Shown here: in pieces, positions 18,361-27,589 of the stretch
Layout: each line of letters opens with the position of its first letter
Numbering within the stretch: the first letter of the stretch is position 1
DNA from: Calditrichia bacterium
Lineage (GTDB): Bacteria; Calditrichota; Calditrichia; RBG-13-44-9; J075
NCBI GenBank assembly: GCA_028284905.1
Contig: JANQQU010000073.1
Span: forward strand, 184,395-248,394
Reading direction: 5' to 3'
DNA: 64,000 nucleotides
Made by a program: the position numbers and the translations under genes
Notes under the pieces: model-generated
Told to the model about the DNA's origin: nothing
Databases searched by the model: none
The model's input: the letters and a program-made list of their open reading frames with translations, nothing else

Positions 18361-20154
18361 ATGGCGAAAGAGTCATATCTGGAGATTTTAAAGCAGGGTG
18401 TTGATGTATGGAACCAGTGGCGGGAAGACAACCCGGATATTAAGCACCCGGACTTGAGCTGGGCAGACTTCAGTGGAGCAAATTTATACTGGGTCAATTT
18501 TAAGGGCGCGGACCTCACCTGGTCCAATTTTTCTAATTGTGAGCTGGTTTTGGCAGACATGAGCGGGGCGGACCTTACCCGGGCCACGCTTAAGGATACC
18601 AATTTAACCAAAGCAGACTTCACCAATGCGACCCTGGACAGCGCAACATTGATCGGCGCGAACCTTACCCGGGCAAAGTTTAACAATGCGAATCTGAACA
18701 GTGCGAACTTAAGTAAATCCGATATGGAATTCGCCGAGTTAAATGACGCAGACCTGCGGGATGCCGTTTTTGACGATGCGAATTTAAAAGATGCCGACCT
18801 TGGCGGTACCAATCTAGAAGGCACCAGCCTGCTCCGCGCTGAACTGAAAAACACAATTCTTGCCGATACCGGCTTCAATGAACCGCCAAAAGAAAGCCGG
18901 ACGAAATGGATCGCTCTCGCTGTAGTCGGATTGCTACTCGTCATTCTTGGACTGGTTTTCCTCCCGGGCTACTTTGCCAACCGGGATGTGATGATAACGC
19001 TCCCGAAAGATACTCCTGCCTATGTTTATTGGGATGGCAAACCTTTGGCGCCGGCAGAAACCACGGATGATTATAACCGCTATCAGATTTCCGGTAGCTC
19101 GTTGGGCGCACATCAATTGACGATCTTTGGTGGCAAAATCAGCGATTTTCAAACCGATGAATTTACCCGCCACCGTCGCTATGATACCACATTAACCATA
19201 ACGGCCGGGGACAGTATCTTTTACCATCCGGTATCACTTCAGCCGCTATATTCGATTAAAAAGGTCGGCAATGGTCTGACACCTTCGATCGACCCGGAAG
19301 GGAAATTCCTGATCTATACCAAAACCGGTCGTTTATTGAATACGTTTGGGCCAGAAAAAAAACTCTATTTCTTTGACATCGAAAAATCCCTGGAACATGA
19401 AATTCTCTTGGCCAACCCCGGCGTCTACGATGTCGATTGGGAATGGGATCGTCCGTCATTATTGAGCGGCGGTAAAACGGCCTACCTGAGTGGCTATAAT
19501 TACCTGCAAAAAAGCGTCGGGCTTTTTCGTATTTCCACGGAAAATGGCAATATTTCCCGGATTCCCCTCAATCTGCAAAAAAAATGGCTGCGTTATATTC
19601 CCCGCTCTGCAAATGATGAAATCCTCATCGAAAACAAGAGATTTTCTGCCGATGGGAAAGCCGGGGATACCTTTACCGATCTCGTTCCTTACAAGGATAT
19701 ACTTCATTATGGCGGGGAAAACGGCGTGCTCTTTTTTGCCCAGCCGGATAGCCAGGAAAACCAAAACCGTTTTTTACTGGATGTAATTTACCAGGACCTT
19801 AACACCGGGGAGCATCGAGCGCTTTGGCAATTAATTTCCACCAATCAGCTGCCCGCATTGTCCGCTAGCAATAATGCTAAACGCATCGTTGTAACTCACT
19901 ACCAGGGTGTTACCAAAGATTTCTTTTCCAAGATTCAATTATGGATGGAAGGAGAATTTGTAGATTTGACGCGTCTGTTTCTTGATGGGGAACGTAATTT
20001 CAGTGATGGCACTTATGCACATCAAATTGCGGCAGTGGCGGATCAACATGTGCGGCGAATTGTCTTTGAATATGAGAGCAATCTTTATCTGATCGATATT
20101 CCGGCAGATATAACCCTGGCGGACTTTAAAGCAGCGGATATGCCACAAAGTTAA
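18361..20154 (+). CDS. pentapeptide-repeat protein with one transmembrane segment and extracytoplasmic domain
   Basis: 597 aa behind AAAGGA. Residues about 30-180 are a run of A(D/N)LxxAxF-type pentapeptides (ADFSGANLYWVNFKGADLTW and onward), predicted to form a right-handed quadrilateral beta-helix. Residues about 181-206 form one membrane helix (WIALAVVGLLLVILGLVFLP). The rest has a short PEGA-like beta domain (YVYWDGKPLAP ... LGAHQLTIFGGK) and then a WD/TolB-like beta-propeller (FLIYTKTGRLLNTFG, VDWEWDRPSLLSGG, KTAYLSGYN). The topology suggests pentapeptide domain in the cytosol and propeller outside. Function is unknown; a scaffold or sensor is plausible. Confidence 0.8.
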   Translation: MAKESYLEILKQGVDVWNQWREDNPDIKHPDLSWADFSGANLYWVNFKGADLTWSNFSNCELVLADMSGADLTRATLKDTNLTKADFTNATLDSATLIGANLTRAKFNNANLNSANLSKSDMEFAELNDADLRDAVFDDANLKDADLGGTNLEGTSLLRAELKNTILADTGFNEPPKESRTKWIALAVVGLLLVILGLVFLPGYFANRDVMITLPKDTPAYVYWDGKPLAPAETTDDYNRYQISGSSLGAHQLTIFGGKISDFQTDEFTRHRRYDTTLTITAGDSIFYHPVSLQPLYSIKKVGNGLTPSIDPEGKFLIYTKTGRLLNTFGPEKKLYFFDIEKSLEHEILLANPGVYDVDWEWDRPSLLSGGKTAYLSGYNYLQKSVGLFRISTENGNISRIPLNLQKKWLRYIPRSANDEILIENKRFSADGKAGDTFTDLVPYKDILHYGGENGVLFFAQPDSQENQNRFLLDVIYQDLNTGEHRALWQLISTNQLPALSASNNAKRIVVTHYQGVTKDFFSKIQLWMEGEFVDLTRLFLDGERNFSDGTYAHQIAAVADQHVRRIVFEYESNLYLIDIPADITLADFKAADMPQS

Positions 20155-20175
20155 CTATCCGCTGCATTGGCTGTT

Positions 20176-20925
20176 TTAGCGACGCCCCAGCAAGGCATCT
20201 CTTTTTTGATTCCAGCGAACCCAATCCAATTTGGCATCTTCTTCGGCATTAAACGACACTTGCTCGTAGGTGCCGTTGCTGCGCACCAGTAACTGCTGCT
20301 GGGCTGCGACAATCTGCATCCAGGTTTCTACGGAAACTTCCTGCGGAGGTGCGACCTCTTGCGGCGGGCCAACTTCCTGCGGAGGTGCGACTTGCTGGCC
20401 GGTTGTCGTTGTGCCGCTTTGTTCCCCCGCTGCGGAGACGCTCACTTCCCCATCATAGACGACAACTTGCGTCGTTGTATCAGCATTGGCATCAATACGG
20501 TAAATTGTGCCTCGCACGGCGATTACCGCTGCCGGCGATTTTACTTTAAAATAATCGTCCTCGGAAAACAGCTTTTTGATGTTCGCCCATAAGCGACCAA
20601 TACTCAGGTTGGTTTGTGCTTTAACCACTTCCTCTTTAATTTCGATCTCTTCCAGGGTGTAGATGGAATTCTCATCAATACGAACGATATCGCCATTGGA
20701 AAGGGTGATTTCGCAGCGACTGGCCCGCTTGGTTTCAATCTTATCCCCCGGGTAAACTTCCATGTTAAAATGGGCATAGCTCAGGTTGGCGCTACCGGCC
20801 GGAATAACGAAGACACGATTTAAGGGAAAGGTAATTTTGCCTACCGGTTCCTTAGCGGTATCCGTAAAGGCAAGAAGTATGAATAATAATGGTAGGATGA
20901 ATATCAGGCGCAAAAATTTCTGCAT
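20176..20925 (-). CDS. secreted FecR-domain protein
   Basis: 249 aa from the ATG preceded by GGAG; in-frame start codons up to 54 bp upstream have no better site. Residues 1-24 form a signal peptide (LRLIFILPLLFILLAF). The FecR domain includes GDKIETKRASRCEITLSNGDIVRIDENS and VKSPAAVIAVRGTIYRIDA ... VVVYDGEVSVS. A linker has three PPQEV repeats encoded by a small tandem DNA repeat (about 20337-20396). This is not the TonB-linked FecR with an N-terminal membrane helix; it looks like the FecR-domain proteins of envelope or surface systems. Convergent with the pentapeptide gene. Confidence 0.85.
   Translation of the reverse strand: MQKFLRLIFILPLLFILLAFTDTAKEPVGKITFPLNRVFVIPAGSANLSYAHFNMEVYPGDKIETKRASRCEITLSNGDIVRIDENSIYTLEEIEIKEEVVKAQTNLSIGRLWANIKKLFSEDDYFKVKSPAAVIAVRGTIYRIDANADTTTQVVVYDGEVSVSAAGEQSGTTTTGQQVAPPQEVGPPQEVAPPQEVSVETWMQIVAAQQQLLVRSNGTYEQVSFNAEEDAKLDWVRWNQKRDALLGRR
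20337..20396. repeat. tandem repeat coding for PPQEV units
   Basis: Repeats built on CTTCCTGCGGAGGTGCGAC and close variants within the FecR-domain gene, giving three APPQEV/GPPQEV units in the protein linker. Unit number is likely to vary between strains. Confidence 0.7.
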
Positions 20926-21111
20926 GTATTTCTCCATTCTGGCAATAATAGAATTAGAATCCGTTCTCTGTAACGGCACACAGCATCCTGCTTAGTTTGC
21001 AACGCTCACGAATATCACGTTTTAGGAGCGCGTCTTGTTCCGATAAATCCTTAATAATAAAACAAATTACAGAAAAAAATCCAACGACGCAATCTTTCCT
21101 TCCCCCGAAAA

Positions 21112-21142
21112 ATGAAAGAACCGCCTCTCAGCGGTTCTTTTC
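21112..21142 (-). terminator. terminator after the envelope operon
   Basis: Perfect 10-bp stem AAAGAACCGC / GCGGTTCTTT with a 6-nt loop at 21115-21140; on the minus strand it is followed by CATTTTT. It lies about 62 bp past the CsgG-family stop and separates that operon from the FecR gene. Confidence 0.8.
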
Positions 21143-21203
21143 AGGTATAAATATTTGTTGATAAATCAGGTTACTTCCATTAAATCAGCGATATTTTGGC
21201 GAC

Positions 21204-22112
21204 TTATTTGATGCGAACAAAATCCTGCGCCTTAAAACCAGCGCCGCTCACGACAATCGCCTTACAAGCTTTACCTTCGCCGATGTCGGATACGACCTTG
21301 ATTTTGCCAATCTTCGTTTCTTCGCTACCCAGGGAGAGGCCGGTATCCGGATCAATTAATTCTTCTCCCTTACTATACACAACAAACTCCATACCCGGCT
21401 CAACGCCGCCTTCAGAACCTGGCTTCATATAAATTGTGCCATCTGCACTGGCCTTAATAATTTTCCCCTGCCAGGGCAGTTTTTTCATCGCTTTGTCGAT
21501 GATCTTTACACATTTTTCTACGGATTCGCGAGCAGCCTTTCCAACCAGGGTACGGTCCCAGTGGGTAGGATTACGGAAGTCCAACTTCGGCAGGCTAACA
21601 TTATCCAGACTGGTGGAACTGGCTTTACCTTCGGCTTTTTCCGCCATAATAATTTCCCCGGTAGTAGTATTCACCAGACGAATATCGACAACCGAGCGTG
21701 CTGATCTTTTGCTAATCTTGCCACCAATTTTCGGAATACGGCCTCCGAGGGCAGATTTTTTCTCACCAAACTCGGAAACGCTACCGGTAACAATAATCTC
21801 CGCACCGAGCAATTGGCCGGCGGTTGCAGCGCTTTGTGGCGTAACTGCACCACTCATGCCCAATCCCTGCTCTGCCAACACTTTATCTAATTGCTCTCTT
21901 TCCACCACGATAAATTTCCCGGTTTTTACCAGGGTGGTTACCAGCATATCGGACAATCCACGGCCAATATGATGGCCGTATCTGGCCCGGTCTTCAAAAT
22001 CTACAACGGCCACCCGCTTCTTCAAATTATCGAGCTTTTGCCCAACGACTGTCCCTGATGTAGTTACAACAGCTAAAAAAGATAAGTAAAAAAACACCCG
22101 CAAAATTTTCAT
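21204..22112 (-). CDS. CsgG/HfaB-family outer-membrane secretion or assembly protein
   Basis: 302 aa behind AGGAGG. An N-terminal hydrophobic stretch (VFFYLSFLAVVTTSGTVVG) is a signal peptide; there is no lipobox Cys, unlike Escherichia coli CsgG. Residues about 32-175 are the CsgG core: KKRVAVVDFED, HHIGRGLSDMLVTTLVKTGKF, VVEREQLDKVLAEQG, GAEIIVTGSVSEFGEK and VDIRLVNTTTGEI. The C-terminal part (GTIYMKPGSEGGVEPGMEFVVY) is a small beta domain common in this subgroup. It is last in a four-gene operon after the FlgT-like gene (24 bp). It may form or dock to an outer-membrane pore or ring. Confidence 0.88.
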   Translation of the reverse strand: MKILRVFFYLSFLAVVTTSGTVVGQKLDNLKKRVAVVDFEDRARYGHHIGRGLSDMLVTTLVKTGKFIVVEREQLDKVLAEQGLGMSGAVTPQSAATAGQLLGAEIIVTGSVSEFGEKKSALGGRIPKIGGKISKRSARSVVDIRLVNTTTGEIIMAEKAEGKASSTSLDNVSLPKLDFRNPTHWDRTLVGKAARESVEKCVKIIDKAMKKLPWQGKIIKASADGTIYMKPGSEGGVEPGMEFVVYSKGEELIDPDTGLSLGSEETKIGKIKVVSDIGEGKACKAIVVSGAGFKAQDFVRIK

Positions 22113-22136
22113 TGCGCCTCCTTTCGATTCACTCTT

Positions 22137-23333
22137 TTATTGGCTGGCAGTCATCCCCAGTTTTAAGACGATGGTATTCTGCGATACGTTCACAATATCA
22201 ACATTATACGGATCGAATGATTTGACTGCCAATTCTTCGGCCAGTTGATTAGCATTACCTTTCAGTTCGATATCGAGGAGTGCTGCTCCCCCGCTATAAT
22301 CGCGCTGGTAAATGTTTTGTACTCCCCGCGCGTAAGTCTGGATCATATTTTTGAATCTGATTAAATCATTAAATGAGGGAATATTAAGTACCCGCACCTG
22401 AACAGTTGCGCCGGAATAAACATCGGACTCCCATACTTTCAGAATTTTCCCAATCAATTCTTCCGCTGCCATTCCGGATGCTTTGATTAACGCCTGGGTA
22501 CCGCCGGCTATTTGATCGACATGAACCGCTGCCGCCTGGTTGGCTGCAGTAGCGATGATGCTGCCGTCATCCGCGCGGACTGCCCGCAAATTCAAAGATG
22601 CCTGGCAGGAAACCATCCCGGCATCGCGGATCACGCCGGAAGAGGCCCGAGCAGCCCGGGAAATAGCCGATCCGATCAATAACACCTCTGCGCCACTTTC
22701 ACGCGCGATTACCTGCGCAGAGGCAGCATCGCCGGAAATAGCAGCCATTACAGCATCTTTATTCAGCTTATTCTTGATTACGGCAGCATCAACAAACTTG
22801 AAGCCTTTTTCCAGGAATTTATTGGTGATCTCCGTTGCCGAAGTATTCAGATCCACATTATAGTAGAAGTAGTGATGGTGCATATTTCGTTCATCTACCA
22901 GGACCATTATTCTCGGCTTATTCTTCCGGCTCAGGAGCAATCCAATAGCGGCAAGATCTTCCTCCAAATTGCCTTTCTTAACGACTGCACGGATGGTCGT
23001 TTCCAGAATGTTATCGCCGCGTTTCGTCTGGCTGAGCACCTCGTAAGTTTGCACATACCCCTGGGTGCGATTATAAATACGATCTTCAACAACCTGGTAA
23101 TTCTGGATTAAAGTGCTGGATTCGATCATGGTGCCGACAACCTGCTCCACAGCATTACGTAAAGCGCTGCCAAGGGCATCGTCTGCTGCTTTCGCTTCAT
23201 CACCGTTAATAATAGCGCCAAGTCCTTTGGCAACCACCTCTTGTCCATCCAGAACTTCCTGCGCTTGCAGGGTGGTAAACAACATACAGGCCGCGATTAA
23301 GACGGCCTGTATAAGTAAGAATGTTTTTTTCAT
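22137..23333 (-). CDS. FlgT-like envelope protein
   Basis: 398 aa with a signal peptide ending near LQAQEV. Residues about 25-130 resemble the N-terminal domain of flagellar assembly protein T: ALGSALRNAVEQVVGTMIES and VEDRIYNRTQGYVQTYEVLSQ. The middle contains PRIMVLVDERN and AEVLLIGSAISRA, similar to the FlgT middle domain; the end (VQVRVLNIPSFNDLIRFKNM and ILKLGM-like strands) is a small alpha/beta domain. It sits between a TPR/SLH lipoprotein and a CsgG-family gene. No flagellar gene is present in the window, so it probably serves a different envelope complex. Family call moderate to good. Confidence 0.75.
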   Translation of the reverse strand: MKKTFLLIQAVLIAACMLFTTLQAQEVLDGQEVVAKGLGAIINGDEAKAADDALGSALRNAVEQVVGTMIESSTLIQNYQVVEDRIYNRTQGYVQTYEVLSQTKRGDNILETTIRAVVKKGNLEEDLAAIGLLLSRKNKPRIMVLVDERNMHHHYFYYNVDLNTSATEITNKFLEKGFKFVDAAVIKNKLNKDAVMAAISGDAASAQVIARESGAEVLLIGSAISRAARASSGVIRDAGMVSCQASLNLRAVRADDGSIIATAANQAAAVHVDQIAGGTQALIKASGMAAEELIGKILKVWESDVYSGATVQVRVLNIPSFNDLIRFKNMIQTYARGVQNIYQRDYSGGAALLDIELKGNANQLAEELAVKSFDPYNVDIVNVSQNTIVLKLGMTASQ

Positions 23334-23346
23334 TGTAATTACCTTA

Positions 23347-24501
23347 TTAAAGGTCTGCTTTTAATTTCCGGATGATATTCAGCGCATCCGTACCATGCAC
23401 GCCATCGAGCGGGCGAAAAGTGCCATCATCATTTCCAGGAATCAGGTTCCGGGTACTGACGACCATGATTGCGTTAAATACCGGACTGGTATTATTAACA
23501 TCGCTGAATGGCGAAGGGGTTCCGAAAAATTTGGTTTCCATTTCCCGGTCGTTCCAGTAGCGCACCATAAACTTCTCCATCAAGCGGGCAAATTCGGCGC
23601 GATTAACGTAGTCGTCCGGGTGAAATTTGCCATCCGGCATTGTTTCCATGGCCCCCTTCTCCAACACTTCTTTGATAAAAGATTTCGCCCAGTGATCTGC
23701 AGGCACATCTTCCGGCAAATTTTCTGCTTCTTCCTGACTGTCCCGGCTGCCCATCACATTTTCTTCGGGAGGGCGAAAACCAATGGCCTGACCTTGCGGC
23801 GCTTCCCGAAAGATCTTTTCCAACGGCAGTTCCAGCGCAAACAACACAGCAACGTCGGATCGGGTGACTTCTTTCTGACTGGCAATCTTTTTCAGTTCCG
23901 GACGCTGCCCGGCAATTGCAGACTGATAATTGGCCAGTTCTTTGATCGCCTTATCTGCCTTCATATTCAGGCGGTCAATCTCCAAAACCTGTTGGAAAGT
24001 GGACTGGGCATCCTGATACATTTCGGCAGTTCGGTAAATATCGCCAAGGGCGAGATGTGCTTCTACATTGGCCCGCTTTTTATCCGGCACAGAACTATCC
24101 GGCACATTTTTAATTGCTTTTTTGGCTTCTTTGATAGCGCCTTCACTATCTCCCTGCCCAGCTTTAATCCGGGCACGAACCACACGGGCCAGCACCCATT
24201 TGCCATCCAGATCCAGTGATTTATCAGAGTATTTTTTGGCTTCTTCCAGATTTCCTTTTTCCAACGAAACCTGGGCAAGGCCTTCATAAGCCGGCGCATA
24301 TTTGTCATCCAAACTTTTCGCCTGCTCAAACTCAAACTGCGCGTCGCTAATATTTCCCCGGTCGAATAAATCTTTTCCACGCTGATAGTGAATATCCGGG
24401 CTGTCTACAACCGACTGTGCCTGACGAACTTTTTGTCCTCCACCACAGCTGAAGAGGAATACTACCAAGGCAATCAATACCCCATAAAATGTTCTTAACA
24501 T
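23347..24501 (-). CDS. lipoprotein with TPR repeats and SLH domains
   Basis: 384 aa. The N-terminus has a lipobox (VVFLFSCGGG, Cys19), so the protein should be lipid-anchored. Residues about 38-190 are tetratricopeptide repeats (GRDL-type units such as AQFEFEQAKSLDDKYAPAYEGLA and EEAKKYSDKSLDLDG). The C-terminal 130 residues hold two SLH units: LPEDVPADHWAKSFIKEVLE with PDGKFHPDDYVNRAEFARL, and FSDVNNTSPVFNAIMV with NDDGTFRPLDGVHGTDAL. SLH domains bind cell-wall polymers, so it may bridge membrane and wall. Operon gaps of 10 and 13 bp to its neighbours. Confidence 0.85.
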   Translation of the reverse strand: MLRTFYGVLIALVVFLFSCGGGQKVRQAQSVVDSPDIHYQRGKDLFDRGNISDAQFEFEQAKSLDDKYAPAYEGLAQVSLEKGNLEEAKKYSDKSLDLDGKWVLARVVRARIKAGQGDSEGAIKEAKKAIKNVPDSSVPDKKRANVEAHLALGDIYRTAEMYQDAQSTFQQVLEIDRLNMKADKAIKELANYQSAIAGQRPELKKIASQKEVTRSDVAVLFALELPLEKIFREAPQGQAIGFRPPEENVMGSRDSQEEAENLPEDVPADHWAKSFIKEVLEKGAMETMPDGKFHPDDYVNRAEFARLMEKFMVRYWNDREMETKFFGTPSPFSDVNNTSPVFNAIMVVSTRNLIPGNDDGTFRPLDGVHGTDALNIIRKLKADL

Positions 24502-24511
24502 GCTTTTACCC

Positions 24512-25342
24512 TCAGTCTAGAATAATCATTACTTTACATTGCTCAAGAAAATTCATTGTAACTGCTGCCTGCCGAATGACTTCCGCATCGGCATTACTGA
24601 TAACCAAATCAGTTTTATTGGGACCATCAACCCGCAATGCTTTGATAATTAGCGGATTTCCAGCAACTCTTTCATTACTGCGTGCCCGATTAAGGTCTTT
24701 ATCATATCCGACAACGCCAACCTGAATGGCATAATCGCGACCGACATAACCGGTGCCGTAAACTTCATTACCAGCTTCGTCAAATACTTTCGGCGCCAGG
24801 GCAGGACGCGCCCGTAATCCTGCAGCATCGATAATCAAGCCGCTATAAGCTGTATTTTGGGAAAGATTGTTGGCATTATTCACCGGTTGGGTGGCGCTAA
24901 CAGTTGGCGGTAAACCGCCGGGTAGCTGGGAAACCATATCATAAAATGCGGAAAGCGGTACTTCGACATCAACTTCGATATCCCCGGTAGACATATAGCG
25001 GGTATCTACAATTCTGAAATTACGAACGATGCCGGACACCTGGGTTTCGATGCGATCGCTGGAGACCATTGCATTTTCTATGGTTGTCTGGGAATCCAGG
25101 AACATCCCTTTCACGACCTGAAGCAGGTTGCGCAGTGCAGTAATTTTTGCGGCTTCAATCGCACCTGCCCGCTGTGCGCCGGGAGGCATATTGGGATTCG
25201 GCGCGCCATATCCGGTAGCCCGAACAACCTGATCGCTCCAGTTAACACCGCCAACATTAGGGGTGTGTTGATAATATTGTGCCAAAGCCAGACTTCCGGT
25301 CAGCAGCCAAATTAGCAGTGCAAACGTAACCAGCCGTTTCAT
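24512..25342 (-). CDS. LPP20-family secreted protein (FlgP-like)
   Basis: 276 aa from an ATG behind GGAGGTAAC, 60 bp inside the longest frame. The signal peptide is residues 1-21 (RLVTFALLIWLLTGSLALAQ), cleaved at an Ala-Gln type site. The core VVRATGYGAPNPN ... AGAIEAAKITALRNLLQVVKG ... SQVTTIE-like segment and IVDTRYMSTGDIEVDVEVPLSAFYDMV is the LPP20 fold seen in FlgP and related outer-membrane proteins. It is the first gene of the LPP20 - TPR/SLH - FlgT-like - CsgG operon. The C-terminal part (TAYSGLIIDAAGLRARPALA onward) is a domain often fused to LPP20 in FCB bacteria. Confidence 0.8.
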   Translation of the reverse strand: MKRLVTFALLIWLLTGSLALAQYYQHTPNVGGVNWSDQVVRATGYGAPNPNMPPGAQRAGAIEAAKITALRNLLQVVKGMFLDSQTTIENAMVSSDRIETQVSGIVRNFRIVDTRYMSTGDIEVDVEVPLSAFYDMVSQLPGGLPPTVSATQPVNNANNLSQNTAYSGLIIDAAGLRARPALAPKVFDEAGNEVYGTGYVGRDYAIQVGVVGYDKDLNRARSNERVAGNPLIIKALRVDGPNKTDLVISNADAEVIRQAAVTMNFLEQCKVMIILD

Positions 25343-25635
25343 GTTACCTCCGTTTATGTCGTCATTGCGCGAAAAGATACCGTAACCTGCCCAACCAAGC
25401 ATTGACCCCGGTCAACTAAATCATCACTTTCTAAGGGTGATCTTTTCATGCTTACCTGTCTTGAATAGTGAAATTTTCGGTGCATTTTGAATATAGGCAG
25501 GTCGTTCGCAGGAATCAAGTATATGAAATTATAACAGGATAGACTAAATTAATTTGGAATAGAATTGTCCGGGTTAAAACCCGATAAAAACGGTAAAAGA
25601 TTAAGGGGGGAAGATCATTCCGCCTTAATTGTCTT

Positions 25636-26091
25636 TTAAAAATATTGTTCGCTTTCGGCAGTGTTTTCAGCAGCATTTGTCTGGAAATACTCACTCACCG
25701 GCGTTAAGAACATCAGGCAAAGCAACGCACCATCAATCGTATTTATCAACGAATCCATTGCTGTTTCCCAACCGGTGTTAAGGTCGTAGGGAAAGAAAAT
25801 CGGATTGATAAAATACCCGAAAATCATCAAAGCCACAAAGAGAATACGGCCATAGCTTTTTAAGCGGTAGAGACTGATATAGGCAAAAATGACTGCAACC
25901 ATCAAAATAACACTGGTTATCAGGATAACTGTTTCCGGAATATTAAACATTGTATATGTATCGATCTGCGCGCTCATCGCGGCAATCTCTTCCGGATAAC
26001 TCAAATCGCCAACTGCTACTACAATCAAAATCAGGAACATCAGTCCAAATTGAATTAGAATCAGGTTCCGAAACACTTTCAGTAAATCCAT
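25636..26091 (-). CDS. small integral membrane protein, four predicted helices
   Basis: 151 aa behind GATAGGAGATATTGA. Hydrophobic segments lie near residues 8-27 (LILIQFGLMFLILIVVAV), 50-73 (ETVILITSVILMVAVIFAYI), 80-100 (RILFVALMIFGYFINPIFF) and 115-130. There is no conserved motif that I recognise. It stands alone between the envelope operon and a serine hydrolase. Confidence 0.7.
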   Translation of the reverse strand: MDLLKVFRNLILIQFGLMFLILIVVAVGDLSYPEEIAAMSAQIDTYTMFNIPETVILITSVILMVAVIFAYISLYRLKSYGRILFVALMIFGYFINPIFFPYDLNTGWETAMDSLINTIDGALLCLMFLTPVSEYFQTNAAENTAESEQYF

Positions 26092-26184
26092 TCAATATCT
26101 CCTATCGGCGATATTTTAGCATCATAGCCGGAATTATCCAAACAGATTTATGATCCTGAAAAATGTTTGAACCTCCACTGCGAA

Positions 26185-27312
26185 TTAATTCGCAGCCGGT
26201 ACGATATGATTTACGATGATGTCAAATCCGGCCTGTTCCAGTGGGGCTGGCCCTCCATCACTGCTTAGCCCGCGCCAGTTAGTAGTCGTAACAATAATCA
26301 AATCTTTTTCAGGGACGACATAGATATACTGCCCACCATATCCCCAGGCAGTATAAGCTGTTGCAGCCGCGTCCTCTTCAATCCACCACAAATAGCCATA
26401 GGTTAAAGCTTGCAATGGGCCGAAAGTGCTGCGCCAGGTGTATTTCGCAGTGGTTGCCGTCGTTGTCCATCCATCGGGAAGAATTTGTTCATCACCGGTA
26501 CGGCCATTTTGCAAATACAACATCCCCAGGCGGGCCATATCTCTCGGTCGCAGATCGATACCTGCGCCGCCATTGACGTAGCCTCCGATCAGCAGCTCCC
26601 AGTTCACCCTTTCAACCCCGATTTTGTCAAATAGATACGTTTTTGCAAAATCTGCCAGCGGCATATCGACAGCCTTTTGTAATAAAACCCCCAGTATATG
26701 TGTTTCACCGGAGTTGTAGGTAAAGGTAGTTCCCGGAGTGTTAACAATATCCAATTCAAACATATGGTTAATATGATTCCCGGAAGTAATCCAATCGGTG
26801 TAGGAGGTGTTTGTCCACTCATCCCATTCAAATCCTGCGGACATGGTTAACAAATCCCGAATCGTAATGGATTGTTGTACCGGATCCAGATTGGCGATGT
26901 CCGGATGAAGATAATCGCCCAGTGTCTCGTCGAGACTGCTAATAAACCCTTCTTTGAGTGCAATGCCCACCAGGGTAGAAACCACGCTTTTTGTGACTGA
27001 ACGGGTATCATTTAAAGTATTGGCAGTATTGCCATTGAAGTATTCCTCCATCACCAGTTTACCATTTCGTATAACCAGTAAACTGAGGAAGCGATCCTGT
27101 GCTGCCGCTTTCGAGATCGCAGTATCCAGCATGGCGGCATTCATACCAGCATCCGCAGCGCTGATCGACTCCCAGCTATCGGAAATATTTCCGATGTTTT
27201 CCTCCGGCTCGGTGGCGGATTCACTACAACTCGCTAAAATCAACAACGCCATGAGAACAACCATAAATTTGGCGAACGCCTTAAATTGTTTTGGAAATTC
27301 GAAAGATGTCAT
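26185..27312 (-). CDS. lipoprotein serine hydrolase of the beta-lactamase/PBP-like (class C) fold
   Basis: 375 aa from the ATG behind AAGGGG; a TTG 27 bp upstream is possible. A lipobox LASC (Cys29) indicates membrane anchoring. The Ser-x-x-Lys motif is SVTK in DTRSVTKSVVS (Ser105, Lys108), the Tyr motif is FTYNSGE, and WGYGGQYIYVVPEKDLIIVTTTN holds the usual third-motif region. Family members include esterases, D-amino-acid amidases and carboxypeptidase-like enzymes; the substrate cannot be set. Monocistronic. Confidence 0.88.
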   Translation of the reverse strand: MTSFEFPKQFKAFAKFMVVLMALLILASCSESATEPEENIGNISDSWESISAADAGMNAAMLDTAISKAAAQDRFLSLLVIRNGKLVMEEYFNGNTANTLNDTRSVTKSVVSTLVGIALKEGFISSLDETLGDYLHPDIANLDPVQQSITIRDLLTMSAGFEWDEWTNTSYTDWITSGNHINHMFELDIVNTPGTTFTYNSGETHILGVLLQKAVDMPLADFAKTYLFDKIGVERVNWELLIGGYVNGGAGIDLRPRDMARLGMLYLQNGRTGDEQILPDGWTTTATTAKYTWRSTFGPLQALTYGYLWWIEEDAAATAYTAWGYGGQYIYVVPEKDLIIVTTTNWRGLSSDGGPAPLEQAGFDIIVNHIVPAAN

Positions 27313-27589
27313 GATTTGCCCCTTTTTAGCTTGCATCAATATTAATGAAACTTAAAAGTCACTGAGGTGATGTTATCCATGTTGCAAAATAAAATGGTGA
27401 TATTTTATCCCCAATTTGGGGCAATTTTCGCCTAAAAAAGCTGATTCTGCCTTCCAGACGAAAAATTTCCCATAAAATATTTTTTATGAAAAAATTACCG
27501 GCATTCTCCTCTCTTAGATAGCGTAATCAAAATTCTCTACTTGCTGTTTTTAATCGTATGAAACGCTCTAACATTAGGATGTTTAAAAA

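Noticed and set aside
25569..25582. Terminator-like CGGGTT/AACCCG repeat after the small membrane protein
   Set aside because: The loop would be only two bases and no T-run follows on the minus strand.
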